Assembly: GCA_949710005.1 (NCBI GenBank)
Contig: OX453275.1
Coordinates: 32,716,218-32,780,217 of the forward strand
Length of the DNA: 64,000 bases
Direction: 5' to 3'
DNA from: Ricordea florida
Taxonomy: Eukaryota; Cnidaria; Anthozoa; Corallimorpharia; Ricordeidae
The notes beneath the pieces were generated by a model. That model saw only the letters and a list, made by a program, of their open reading frames with translations. It ran no database searches and was not told the DNA's origin. How positions within the stretch are numbered: the first letter of the stretch is position 1; each line of letters starts with the position of its first letter. Made by a program: the position numbers and the translations under genes. Shown here in pieces: positions 40,315-54,725 of the stretch.

Positions 40315-43300
40315 TTACACGTGACTTTCCTCTTCAGTCACCTCCCCTGCGGGGTTTCGAATGAGCTTCTTGCGTAACACTGATGGGGTGACATTGGGTG
40401 TACCCTCGGACTCTGTGTCACTTGTGTATTCATCTAACAAGTCCCTGACTGGGCGCAGGGCAATACCGCCGCTGTCACCCTCCAGTGGTTCAGTAAACTC
40501 ATTGCTACCTTGTTCGTTGATGTATACCTTTCTCACTTTCTCTCTTCGTCTCCTCCTTCGTCTACATAGCACGACGATTATGATAAGGATGAACAAAATA
40601 AACAGGAACACGGACACTGTAATGACGGCGACTTCTGTTGGAGTAAGCACGTTGGGAATTTCATCAGTGGGACAAGGTGGAAAGGCATCGTAGGTACCAT
40701 ACAGAAGACACTCTTCTATACCAAGAACCTTTTGACAGTAAAAGCCAAACAAGCTGACAGAAAGCTTGGAGTGTTCCAGACTACCAGAATCAGCAATGTC
40801 TGCCAAACAGCACTCATAATAGAACAAGGCCTGGGGAACCAGACTATTGCTGCAGTGTGTTTGTAGTTTTCCTGTGTAGAACAACTTGTAACACTCACTC
40901 AGAGCGTTTTCTTGAAGGGTTTGGTTTCTGAATACCATAGAATAATTGGACAAGGGGGTCATAAGTACACCAGATGGTGCCCAACTGGGAGTAGGATCTC
41001 CGGAATGGATCAAGAACAACGCGGATGAAACGTTCACTGCGTCTGAAGAATCCTGGAAAGGTACCAAGTCCACAGGTAACGGCTCATAAAGGCGACCTTC
41101 TACTACAACACCCATTCCCTCATCAAATGGAAGGTCTAAGATAAGTCCTTCATAATATTCGTCAAACTTGGAGTTCATCAGCAGTCTAACTTCTGCCGTA
41201 GTCTTGGTATACTGCCAGATTCTTAACTCATCTAGAGCACCGCGCAAGTCGTACTCACGATTGACTCTGGTGCCTTGCATGTAACGCCCAAGAATTAAGA
41301 GTCCTTCAAATGTGAACTGCGTGCCGACTTTGACTCCAAACATTGTTGATACATTGTGTGTGCCTTGAGAATGAGTAAATACTTGAAAACGACCATCAGT
41401 TGTTCTCCAGGTTACTGAGATATGTGTCCAAATACCTTCGTAGATGGTAAGACCAGTAGCGAACTTGTCAACATCACCCCAAATCACCTTGATTCCGTCC
41501 TTGTATAAGATGACAAAGTCGCCATCCTTGGTGCCTGTGGTAAGCATTGCATGGCTTCCAATCAATGCACCTCCCAAGGCATTGTTACTTGATGAGCACT
41601 TTTGCGAAACACTTGCACCAATGTTAACCAAACATACCCAAAGTTCAATGGTAAATTCATCGAGATGTGGCAGAGTTGCGTTGCTAACAAGGATCACCAT
41701 TGTGTCACTAGAAAGGAACTCCAACATGTATCCTGCTCCTGTGAAGCTCCTTATTGCATGCTTAGTCGTCAATATGTTCTCTGCGCCTTGTATTTTGAAT
41801 TGGGAACTCAATCTCAGATCTAAGGTCTTTTGGTTTAACTGCGCTTCTTTTGTCCCGTTGCTTGAGGAATTTGATGTTTCCGAGGTAGTTTCCGTGGGAC
41901 TAGATACAAAACTCCCATTGCTCAATTGTCTAATCCAAGTACTTTCTTTTTCTCCGCATATCCCATCCGTCAGGTCTCTTAGTTCTATGGGAACTTGGAT
42001 AGCTGTTCCTAAGGTTCCGTTGTACAGTAGGATGTTAAACTGGACGTCCTCAGCAAAGCCAAGTTCCAGAATGTTAGGCGTCAGCCATCTGTACTTGATA
42101 TCTTCAATCTCAATCCACTCTTTTGAGTTTGAGAGCGCGGAAGACTTGTTCTGTGCAACTTCAAACACTCTGGAATCGAACGTTTCTAAGTCGATATAGC
42201 GAACTGATATTACCACACGTGATGTTCTCAGGGCGATTTCACTAATTCGTCGACAAGACATTCTGTTGTTGCATGGGACTAAAAGTACTTGCGCCTCAAC
42301 TAACGATGAGTTGAATAGTTTAAATGCACCGGGCGCCTCAAAGTGAAAATTGGCACCCGTGACACTTGTAAAGTGAGGATCACCAAAGTTGATTGCTATA
42401 CCTGGCTCTGATGAGTCCAGAATAGAAGACTCATCTGCAATGGCACAGTCCGTTCCGGTCCAACCTGGTGTACAAATGCTGCATGGTAATTGCACATTTT
42501 CGCTGCTGTCCTGTGACTGACCGGTAGAATTTCCCGTTAAATTGCCATTCCAATGCGCTTCGCACGTACAAGTGCCATTTTCTATGTCACAAACCCCGTG
42601 CCCATTGCACACTCGCCTCAATCCACCAGGGCAGAGGTTGGAGCAGTCCAGTCCCCAGTAACCTTGTTCACAAGTACAGGAAACGCCTTCGGTTGAGTTT
42701 TCGTCAGGCGTAGGATAACCGAAAACACATCTGGTCGCGCAATGAGAGCCTATCCAGTATGGGAAAAGCTGAGAAGCAAAGTGGTGACAAAGTTCTTGTG
42801 CTGGCCATTCTGTTAGCTTCAGCGACATCTGGCAGTAATCAGAGAAGGTGACCACTGCATAAGCAGCGGAGGCCAGATTCATGGAAAGCGAAATATCGTG
42901 AAGACATGCTCTGTAGTAGAACTGTGCAACTTGAATGGTAAGCTCTTCACACCTGACGTACAAAGGTCCCCTGAGAATGAGTGAAAAACAGAAAGATTCC
43001 GCTGCCCGGCGAAAGGTCCCATTAGTAAAGAAAGTGTCTCCTTGTTCCTGTCTAGGTATGTCTGCGTCAGAGAAGGACCAAGAGGGCTCATGAAATTTGA
43101 ACATTAGCATGTCGTTTTTCCCGAGTAGATCACGAATGATTCTTCCTTCTGCCTGGTTTAATTTCCAGAGGTGGAGCAAGTCTGGATACATACCAACTTG
43201 GACGTTTAATCGCCAGTTTGCTCTTACAAGGTCCGGGTTGGTTCGCCGTTTCCATATTCGTACTTCATCAATCTCACCAACAAAGCTTAACTCAGGAAGA

Positions 43301-46300
43301 AGGCCATTGGAGGCAGGCGAAGGTTGCCATTGACCTAGGACTAATCTTCCGCCATTTGCAAAAACATTGATATCCAACTTGAATACCCTGACTTTCATTT
43401 CCCCAGAAGAGCTGAAGTGGTAGAACTGCATCATTCCAACCTGCTGTTTGTATACTAGAGTAATCTGATTCCACTTGCCAAGTTCAAGTTTGAATCCGGT
43501 ATCAAAAGATCTTCCGTAGTACACAACAGCCAAGGTGGTATCGTCAATTACAGAAAATAGATGCTGGCTCAAATAGGAGAATATCACACCTCCACGATCC
43601 TGCTGTTTTACAAGTAACTCTATTGTGATGACCTCAACGGTAGGGAAATGCATAGGACCAGAGCGAGCGTGGCTGTCCCTAAAAAACAGACTGAACCCGC
43701 CACCACTGGTTATGCGGTGTTCCACGTAATTTAAGAATGTATAAACAAAGAGCGTGTTGGACTCCTCTACTGCTGCTTTGGTCTCAATCGCGTCCATGAG
43801 TGAATCAATGGTGTCCGTGCTGTTAAATGTTTGGTCTGCACACGCTCCTAGAAGACCAGTTGAATTACGACAGTACAAACGGGGCACATGCATTGTCACA
43901 GAAAGGCTATGTCCCACCGTCAAGACAAACGTGATCCCCCGTGGCCCTTGGATCTCAAATGTTAGGGTGGAAGTACGAACCATGATAAACACTGATAACT
44001 GGGTCTTGTGGTCCACTTGCACCAGTCTTCCATTTAGCCACACAAGTGGAAAGACGGGATTTGTTCTGGAAACACTGATGATAGGTGCACGGATGAAAAT
44101 ATGCACGTCGTCGAATCTGATGGCGAATCCTAACGTACAGAGAGAGTTATAGGTACCACCACTAACACAAGGACCCTGTCGGAGCTGTATGACAAAATTG
44201 TTCACTACGGATCGAAGAAGATAGAACTCTCCAACCACTCTATAGGTAAAGCTCACACCAAAGAATGTTGTAAAATGCCCATGTCCGCCAACTAAAGCAA
44301 CCACAAAGGCTTTAGATTCAAAACTAGTCACAGGCATCACAGCGAACTGGCAACGTGTTCCATTCCATCCTGGACTACAGACGGTGCAGTTTCCATTGCC
44401 TCTCCAATTCACGTCACAGTTACACGTCCCTGTGATTGCATCACACCACCCGTGTCCTCCACACGTGCTGAGAGTGCCTCCAGGACACAGCTTCGAACAA
44501 TCACGTCCCCAGTATCCCTCAATACAAACACAAATATTGCGATCGTTAGGATCAGCAGTGCCAAAGATGCATTTAATGTTACAGTTGTCACCAATCCAGA
44601 GCGGAAAGTGTGTTCCTGGGAACATGTTACAAAGGGGTTGTGCTGGCCAAGTGGAGACTTCCATGACAGCTTGACAGTGATCGGAGAAAGCAACAACAGC
44701 TGAAAGCGCTGCACTCATATGACCTATCGTTGCTACGTCTTTTAGACACACGAGGTAGTGGAACTGAATCTCAGCTTCCAGCTGAATGCACTGATCGTAA
44801 AGGTTGGTCTTGTAGAAGAGTCTGTAGCAAAAAGTCCTCGCATTCCTCTCAAGTGTTTTATTTGGAAAATTTACCTCGAATGGCCTATCTGCGGAAGTTA
44901 GATTTTTGTTGACGTCAACATCAGAAAACGCCCATGTAGGTTGTTGCCAAGGGGATCTTGGGAGGTAAATGTGTTCATCGCTTGCTTGATTAAGGATAAC
45001 GTCATATTCTCCTTCGTTTATTTTCCAGAGTGCAGATACATCAGGATGCGTTGGAAGAACATTCATACGCCAGTTTTGTTGTACCAGGGCCGGATTAAAC
45101 GCTCGCCTCCAAACGCGTACCTCGTCAATAAGGCCCACAAATGCATTTCTTGTGTACGTCTCGTTGTTTCCTGGCGACAGTTCCCACTGCCCAAGTGAAA
45201 GGATACCCCCAGGGATAAATGGATTGGATAACAGGGTGAATGAACGCCGCTGTACTTTGCCCTCAAAGTTGAAATGGTAAAACTCCAGTGCAAAGGTCTC
45301 ATGATACCAAACAAGGACCAGATGGCTCCATTCCTCTTTTGTTACCTGGATACCAGTATCAATGGTCGTTAACCCAAAGTGGATTCTAAACGAGGTGTCT
45401 ATCGTTACAGCAAACGAGTGTATCACTGCGTAGGAGATGACGGTTCCACTGAGGCCAAAAGGCTTCAAGAGAACTTCTAAAGTTATATCCACATTTAAGA
45501 TAAATGTTTTTGTCAGTTGCGCAGATGAGGCTCCTGTCCGGTTGAATATTAGAGTATACATGCCTCCAGTTGGTAATCGAGTTTCTGTGTAGTGTTGGTA
45601 AGTGAGAACAATGAACGCGTCCTCATCACGCACCCGTAGATGGTTCCCTACATTGCTGTTTATGAGTGGTTGTGTGGTGTTCTCAGGATCAAGACTGCTG
45701 TTAGCACTAGTCTTAAGGTCATTGTTTGGGTTGCTGTCGCATGACCCGAGTAAGCCAGTTGAGTTATAGCACAGGTGTGACTTGACATCTACCTTGAATT
45801 CAAGGTACCTTCCTTTGACTCGAATGTGTATAGCAAAATTGTCTTGCCACTTGATAATATACCGATTTCGTGCCTCGTAGGCCAGCTGGAGTCTCAAGTG
45901 GGTCGGTCCAAGACTAGTAACATAGCCTGTTAGATCCATGAGAACGTTATTGACCCACACGACTGGTCGTCCACTTGTGATATAGGGAGCGTGGAATGAA
46001 ACGACAGTGGATGAAAGGTTTATCCCTATTGCGTTAATGCAGACGGATTGCGATCGGCACGGTACATGTCGCACCTGAACGTAAAAAGCCACATGTGGAA
46101 GACGCATCAAGTAATATTCACCAACCCTTACGAGAGTAAAGCCAATGCCATCGAAAGTAATGTAATGCCCTCCAGTAGATGACACGGCAACGGAAATTTG
46201 CAGAGATGGAAGTGACACAAGGGCAAGAGAACAATCATGTCCTCTCCACCCAGAGGAACAAACACCACAGTCTGATGTTCCTTGCCAGTTAGCAAAGCAT

Positions 46301-49300
46301 AGACAAGTCCCTGTGACGATATCACACACACCATTGTTGTTGCAAGGACTGGCAGCCCCTCCCGGACAAGGGCTTGCGCATTCTGGGCCCCAGTAGCCAT
46401 GATGGCAGACACATGTGTTGGGTCCTTCCTTCTTCCCAAATATGCATTTCTTATCGCAAAGCTTTCCAAACCAGATTGGGAAGTCTCTTCCAGGGAATTC
46501 GTTACAAAGCGGTTTGGCAGGCCAAGCAGTTAGATTGTTGGCTGCCTGGCAGTAGTCGGCATAGGCTATGATAGTGTCCATTGCCATATACAATGACTCA
46601 AAACTTGCAATCCTCTGGAGACAGGCACGATAGTAAAAAGTGGCCACTCCAGGACCCAAATTCATGCAGTCGATATACAGAGGACCAGTCAGAAGTGTTC
46701 TGTTACAGAATGATTCGGCTATGTGCTCAAACGTACTGTTATCAAAAGAAAACGTTTGTTCTCCTTTGTAAAAAGGCTTCTGGAGAACAGCATCGGAGTA
46801 ACGCCATTCTGGTTCTCTCCATGGTTTGGTCGGTAACTCCAGCTTCATACCGGTCACTTTGTCAACCGCTATTTTACCTTCTCCCTCGTTGAACTTCCAA
46901 GAGTGGGCAATATCGTTGGCATCCACGCTCACTGTCCGGTTCCAGGTCTGAAGGATGAATGCAGGATGGAAGTAGCGTGTCCAAACCAGAACTTCACTTA
47001 TAAACCCAGCAAAGAATTCAGTCGGTTGGACTCCTGATCCATCAATGGATGGCATCCAGCCTGCTAGGGCAATGATACCTCCAGGGACAAAGACGTCAAG
47101 GCCTATCTTGATATCAAGACGATGCAGTGTTCCTCCAGATGCAAAGTAGTAGAACTGTAAGACCCCTGTAGATTTTCTGAATACAAGACTGATTTGGTTC
47201 CACTCGTTCAACTCGGCGATGATGTTTGTAGGATAGACGTTGTTACCAAAGTGAACTACGAATGTTCCTCCTTCATTGGTGACAAAAAATGTTTGTATTT
47301 TGGTGTAAGAAACGATAACACCATATCGAACAGGCTTAAACATTATTTTTACGGTGATGTCGAGAGCTGAGAATGCATGGTGGATGGTGCTGGACACGAC
47401 TGTAGTGTGATTGAAGTAGAGGGCATATCCTGAGTTTGCATCTCGATATTCAACCACTGCTTTATACTTGTACTCAAAAAGGCTATGACATTCTTTCACC
47501 TTAAGATTAGCTGCCACCAGTGTTTGTATGATGTCCTGGGTTTTCTGTTTAGGGTCCGAAATGTTCTTACCCACTGCTGACTCGTCGTCCTTCAACAGGT
47601 CATTTGGCTGTCTTTCAGTAGCATTAAAAATGAAAAACTTCTCGGAACAGTTTTGGACGGGGTGATAAGATACAAGTGACTCCAAGAAACTGTGATTGCA
47701 GGAGCCAAGAAGGCCTATAGCATCCTTACAGAGTAAACCTGAAGTAGTGATGCTTACACTGAGATATCGACCTGTAACTCGTATTCTTAAGTGTAACCCA
47801 GAATATGTCACTTCCCACATATTAACTGTGATCTTCTCCACGGCAAATCCATATCGCTCAACAGTTATTGGTTGGAGATCTAAATCTATGACTTTGCCGT
47901 CCAACCACATGGCCATACTTCCACCAGATGTATACGGTCCGTGCATTACAACCACATGCGATGAAATTTTTAGGGCAATTGAATTGATGCACGACAACTG
48001 CTGAAAACATGATACCAGACGTATCTGTACGGTGACTAAAATATGCACGGAATATATGAGGTAATATTCACCGGTAACATACAAGCTGTAGCTTGCTCCA
48101 CTGAACGTTGAAAATTGCCCGCCTATCGACACTGCACCAACGCCCACCAGAACACCTCCGGGTGGCCATGTTGTGATCGCTGTTGAGCAGTCATTTCCGA
48201 TCCAGCCCGGAGAACAGACTGAACAGTTTTCATTTCCTTGCCAATTCAGCTTACAATGACATCTTCCAGTTAATACATCACAGACACCATGGTCATAGCA
48301 GGCGTTACTCTTTCCACCTGGACAAATACCAGAGCAGTTTGTACCGTAAAATCCCGGATCACATAAACAGATTTCACTGTCGTTTGAAGCTTGCCCAAAG
48401 ATGCAAGGAATACTGCAGTTTTTACCAATCCACTTGGGAAATTTTCGCCCAGGAAACCTATTACACAGAGGTTGAGCTGGCCAGAAATCCAAGTTGAGGA
48501 CTTCTTCACAGTAATCTGAAACTGTTAGAACGACATCCATAGATTGCACTATTAGTCCACTATCAATAACGGCTTCCACACAGGACCGGAAGTAAAATTC
48601 CAGTGTAACATTGCCAAGCATCTTACAAGCGGAAAAGATCGGTCCCTGGAAGATGAACTCCGTACATACTTTGGCAGCAATGCGCTTCAATGTCTCGTTA
48701 TTTGCATTCGGGTTCACTGGAATAACGAATGCAATTGGTGCATCAGAAAAGACCCACTTTGGCTTTCCTAAAGGATATTTTGGGAAGACCAATGTCACGC
48801 CAGAAACAAGGTCCCTAATTTGTTCGTTTTCGCCTTCGTTGAATTTCCACAAGTTGGTGAGATCCGGGGCATTGGGTTGAATGTTGGCTTGCCAGCTTTG
48901 CTTGATTAACGCGTAGTCAAACGAGGATTTCCACACGATTATCTCATCTATTTGCCCAAGAAATATGTTTGTTGGCTGAACGCTTACAGATCCAGAAGCA
49001 GGTTGCCACATACCAATGGCAAACGTTCCTACAGTGATGAATGGGTTTATAGAGACGATGAACTTACGCATTTCTACTAGTCCAGAGGAGGAAGAGACGT
49101 AGACGAACATCTCTAACTTTGCATGAATGAACACAACAGAGATCTGATTCCACACATCTGCTTCGAGTGCAATTCCCGTATCAAACACATCTAGTCCAAT
49201 GACAACCTTTACCGTCACATGACTACTGATGTAAAACGTGACATTTGAGGTGTACGAAAGCAGGGTTCCTCCACATATTTGCGGATTGCATGATTTGACC

Positions 49301-52300
49301 AGAATTTGGATGGTAATCGTCTCATCTGCAAACAAACGGACGCTGCTTTTGGTGACAACAGCCGTGAATTGGTAGTAAAGGCTGTATAGACCTCCATAGA
49401 CGACTCGCGTTTCTCCGCGTTCTTCTTTATCGATTGCAATGACAGACGTGTCCTTGACAGACAGTTCGGATTGTACAAAGGAATCAATGTCAACTCTTGT
49501 GAGGTTTTCATCTCCAACTGCTTCCAGAACCGTTGTTGGTCTTCTTCCTGGATTAACTGAGGTTCCATTCTCGTGAGTCTCATTGTGTCCCGGCAGTAAT
49601 TCTGCACATGATCCACACAAACCTTCAACACCTAGACAAAAGCTGCTGGTAACGGCGGATTCCATGCTCAGGTATCGATCAGTGAAAACAGTGCGAATGG
49701 TCAAGTAGTGTGAAATAATTAAGCGGTACGCAGTAGAGGATACGGGCTCGATGGTTACATTCCGTCTTCGCATATCGTTTGTAAGATCGCCACCAACATT
49801 GATAATTTCATTGTTGATCTGTACGATAGCATCTCCATCACTTTCGTAAGGCGCATGCACACTAATCGACATATCCAAGAAAGTTACACCAACAGCATTG
49901 AGGCAAACAGAACCTTTCTCACAAGGCACCTGGCGAACTTGCAGTTGAAGGACGGAAGAGTTGATCATCAGAAATTCTCCCACCGCTGCGAATGTGTAAA
50001 GAGAACCATCAAACCCAGTGACGAAGCCGCCCTCAGAGATTGTGCACATCTTTTCTGTTTTATTTGTTACCGATGGATCTACAGGTGCCACTGCAACAGA
50101 GCACGACGCACCAATCCAGCCAGGCGTACACTGAGAGCAGACTTCATTTCCTTGCCAGTTTGGATGACACTTGCATTCACCGGTTTTGACATCACATTGA
50201 CCATTTCCATAACAAGCATTTGAAGCGCCGCCGGGACACTCCTGAGAGCAATTTATACCCCAGTAGCCATTGTCACATACACAGGTTTCATCCGAATAAA
50301 ATCCATACACACACTTCGTCGTACAGTTTTCTCCGACCCAGTCATTATAACGTCCTCCGGGAAGAATATTACATATCGCTTGTCCTGGAACGTCTGTAAG
50401 ATTGAGCGCAGCTTGACATTCCTTACCGAACGCATTCGCAATCATGACTGCTGAATCTAGTTTTCTAGAGGTGGAAACTTCCGCAATGCAAGCTTCATAA
50501 TAGAAGTCGGAACCTCCAATCGCATCTGAACATTTACTGGTGAGAGGCCCCCTCAGGAAAATATCAGTACAGAGCTCTCTTGTTGAATTTTCTTTTGTGT
50601 CATTGGAGAGAATCGATAGAATGGGACGCATACCCTGAACGCTGGCGTCTGAAGGATACCACACTGGAGACCTCCAGGGTGGAGTAGGTAGTCTTATATC
50701 CATACCTCCTACAGTTGCACGACAGATGAGTCCGCTTCCTTCATTGAACTTCCACAAGAGAACCATCCCTGGCACGGCTACTTGCAAGTTCGCATTCCAG
50801 GTTTGTTGTACCATTACGGAGTCAAATCGCTTGTTCCAGATACTTAGCTCATCTACCCAACCAACGAAGCCAGGAATAGAGACAGAAACTGTGGTAATCT
50901 GCCAAAGAGCAATAGCAAGAGTTCCACCACCGGGAAATGCTCCGACTCCCACCACGAAGACTCGGGTTTGTACAACTCCCTTAGAGTTTGTCAGGTAGAA
51001 CTGAAGAAGGCCGGAACTTCGCATGTAGACAAAGGATACATGGTTCCAAAGTCCTGCTTCTAGTACAAGGTTCGTATCAAGAGCAATGGTGCCAAAGTAA
51101 ATAATAACCGTATTGTTTACAACTAAAGCAAAGGTGTTATTAAGGGCATATGAAATGATGGTTCCTCCATAGACTCTTGGATCCTTTGCCTTCACGAAAA
51201 ACTGAACGGTGATGAAGTTGCCTACGAAAAGATCTATTATAGGATCTGTGATAACGGCCGTGCCATTAAAGAGTAAGCAGCTTCCCCCTCCACTATTTAC
51301 ATTCGACTCTCCCGAGATATTCAGTATAGGAACGAATAAACTCTCATTTCGGGGAATGGTCCACTTTTTGAAGTACGTAGTGAGTATGTTTGTCGTGATA
51401 GTTGATATGTTATAAGTATCCACAAGTCCTTTTACAGAGCAGTCCGGAGGTTGTATACTCGATGTAACGTCCCTGCATCTGCCCAGGAGACCACATGCGT
51501 TTTGGCAAAGACTACTTTCCATAGTAATGGACACATCAAGATGTATTGCACGGGAATAAATGAGAAAATGGAACCCTCCAGGACCAATTATTGTATAATG
51601 CGTGAGCGACGTTCGGTGGAATACAAAACCAGAACCAATTGTAACTAAGCTCCTTGAATCAATGGCAATACCATCTAGTGTAACCAAGACCTGATTTCCT
51701 ATTCCAATACTGCTGTGAATTGCAAGTACACTTTCTCCGACACGCACTGCTACACACCGTAAGCGAACATAGCCACCGATGCTTACTTGACGAAACTGTA
51801 TGCTTAGTCCAAGACGCGCAACGGCGAAAACTTGGAATTCGCCGACGAGATTCACATGAATCTTTACTCCATCTAAGGTGATATAGTAACCTGTACCAAA
51901 CACAGACGCAATAGGGCGTTTCTCACTAGTCGGAACGACAGCTACCGAGCAGTCCCGGCTTATAAACCCGGGAGAGCATTGAGAACAGTCATAAGCTCCT
52001 TTCCATTTGATGTCACAATTGCATCGGCCAGTTAACAGTGAACAGCTCCCTTTCCCATTGCAAAACTTAACAGGACCTCCAGGACAAACACCAGTACACG
52101 TCTGTCCCCAAAAACCAGAGTCACAATTACATTTTCCGATTGAGACCAAGTCCTGATATCCGTAGATGCAAGGAATGTCACAGTTCACTCCAATCCAGTT
52201 TATAAGCCTGGAACTTTTGAAGATGTCATACTTGCACATCTGCCTAGCTGGCCAAGTCGTCAGATTTAACTGCACTTGACATATGTCAGCGAAAGCTACT

Positions 52301-54725
52301 ACAACATTAACTCCCATGGTCACCAAGCGACTTGAAGCTATTACTCTCAAGCATGCTCTGTAAAAGAAGGCACGTGTTCCACTGCCAAGGCCTCCACAAG
52401 CCATACTTAGAGGGGATACCATGATATGACTTTCACACCATGGCTCAGCTTGAATTTCCAATGTATGACTATGGAACGCTATCGCACTGCTTAGGGTAGA
52501 GATTCTGACAGGCGCATAGCTAAAGATCCACTGAGGAGCGTTCTGAACAGATGGAATGTACAGGTGGACTTCACTGACTAAGTCGTGAATAATAGTGTGC
52601 TGTCCTTCATTAAACTTCCACAGAATAGCAATTCGAGGGGAATTAGGAAGCACGTTTATACGCCAGCTGAGCTGCACATCTGTTAAGATAAATTCACGGT
52701 TCCAGAGACGTACTTCATCAATCAATCCGACAAACCCTGGTAGGTTGTCGCCTTCCCCAACACTACTCCCTGTTCCAGGTATCCATTGCCCAACAGATAC
52801 GGTGCTCCCTTGTTGGAATAATCCTTGGATAGCAGTATATGTTGATTGTCTTATGATACCAATGGCATTGACGTGGTACAGAAATATCGTACCAGAGGTG
52901 CGATGGTAAACCAAGGTGACTTGGTTCCAAACATCAACTTCTGGGAGAAGCCCAGTATCCCACACTGTAATACCAATCTTTACACGAAACGTTGTGTCGA
53001 TATATAAGGTGAAGGTAGTTGAGGCGCTGTAGCAAAAGAGGACGCCTCCAGAGTCAGTCTCCGAGGAGATCTTGAATAGCACTTCAGCTGTAATATGCGA
53101 GCCATTTAGAACGTTGGGCATTATATCACTACACACACCTACACTGTTAAACTTAAGAGCAAATTCACCTCCGGTGGGAACCCGATTTTCATCGTATGGT
53201 CCGTGATGGTAAATAAATAAGCTTTGTTCAGCAGCCACCATCCATTTTCGCTCCAAGGTCTCACTACCTGTCAAATTGAAATCGTTGTCACGGTTTCCAT
53301 CGCAGTTGCCACAAACTGCATTCGTTCCGTTGCAGAATGAGTAGGGAACACGACCAGCAATAACGAGCCCTCTGTTAATAATACGAAGTTTAATATCGAG
53401 GTTTTCCAGTCGATTCCTCAGTACAAACGAGGTTGATGATGTTTTATCCAAATACACCTCACTGGAAACCTCCAGTCTAGTTGATTTGTACTCTGCCAAT
53501 ACGTTATTTATCCAAACAGTTGGCTCCTCGTTTTCCTGGAATGGTGCATGGAATACAAGTTCCCATTTTGAAGAAAGCGAGAATGCTATAGCGTTAATGC
53601 ACCTCGATTCTCCATTTTCACAAGAAATTTGCCTTATCTGGCCTTTAAAAGGGTCACTTTTTACGAACCAGAATTCACCAACGCCAAAGAAGTTAAAATG
53701 AGCGCTATCAAATGACGTGAAATGTCCCCCAATGAAGGCTGAGCATACTGGAAATTGTGTCTTCGCAACCGCTACAGAGCATTCTTTTCCAGTCCATCCC
53801 GGTGTGCAGTTGCTGCACTCATTGTTACCGCGCCAGTTTAGTTCACATTCACAGGTGCCTGTATGAACGTCACAAGCTCCATGAGCATTGCAAGGATTAT
53901 TTCCGCCTCCGGGGCATTCCTTGGCGCAGTCAGTTCCCCAATACCCATTGTCACAGATACAAAGACTATCATTTTGTTGGTCAGCGTGTCCGAAGATACA
54001 GTTGACACTGCAGCTGGGCCCAATCCATTGCTGACGAAATATCGTGGGAAACTGATGACACAGATGTTGGGCAGGCCATGAAGGTAGGCGAAGAACGTAC
54101 TGGCAGTAGTCAGCATAAGCAGATAACGCAATATACGCAGTGTGCAGTGAATTGGAGGAGTAAACATCGCTACGACAAGCTTTATAGTACGATTGAGGAG
54201 TGGAAAGTTGAAGGTACCGTCCACAGTTGTTTACTATTTGAGCATCATAAATCAACTCGAAGCAGAGTTCCTTCGCTAAAGTTTCCAAGGCAACGTTTGA
54301 GGAATGCACAGAAAAGCTATAAGTCATTGCTGGTACAACTTCGCGAGCGTATGAAAAGATCCATGTAGGTCTACGCCCAATTACATTCGGAAAATATATC
54401 TCTGACGACAGGCTCACGAGATTACGGACGATTGTTCCTTCGCCCTCATCAAACATCCACAAGGAGCTTAGTTCGGGAAGCTTTACTGTGATAACAACAA
54501 GGAAGCTTTGACGGATAAGGACGGTATCCATCACGAAGGTCCAGATACGGACTTCATCGATTTTTCCAACGAAAGGTTGCAATGGAACACCGCTGATATG
54601 CTCTTGGGTGATGTGCCACTGACCGAGCCACAAGGAACCTCGTGAAGAGAACAGATCAGTGCCGATATAGATCTGTTTTGTGAATAGGGCACCTTTAGCA
54701 TCAAGCTGATAGTAGGTCAGAACAC
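40315..54725 (-). CDS. Last exon of the giant gene, 14.4 kb, eight module copies
   Basis: An uninterrupted frame of 4,802 codons from the acceptor TTCCAG at 54731-54726 to TAA. It begins in the middle of the second LamG-like domain. Repeated landmarks are CPGG in the EGF domain (near 53908, 52078, 50230, 48318, 46360, 44480, 42630), 'F.G.IDEVRIW' in LamG, 'GEFyL..S' and 'GLLGsC' in the VWD-like domain, and 'FYYRACL...DYCQ...WPAQPLCN.FPG' in the C8-like domain. The final VWD domain has the canonical GDPHF. Copies differ enough in sequence that no recent unequal duplication is obvious. The absence of introns across eight multi-domain units suggests that the whole block grew by tandem duplication within one exon, or descends from an intron-lacking copy. 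Confidence 0.93.

Noticed and set aside
41444-42199. 251-codon plus-strand open frame, and other long plus-strand frames across 40-63 kb
   Set aside because: They lie antisense to the conserved giant-gene exons and show no domain or codon logic of their own; shadows of a long coding strand.
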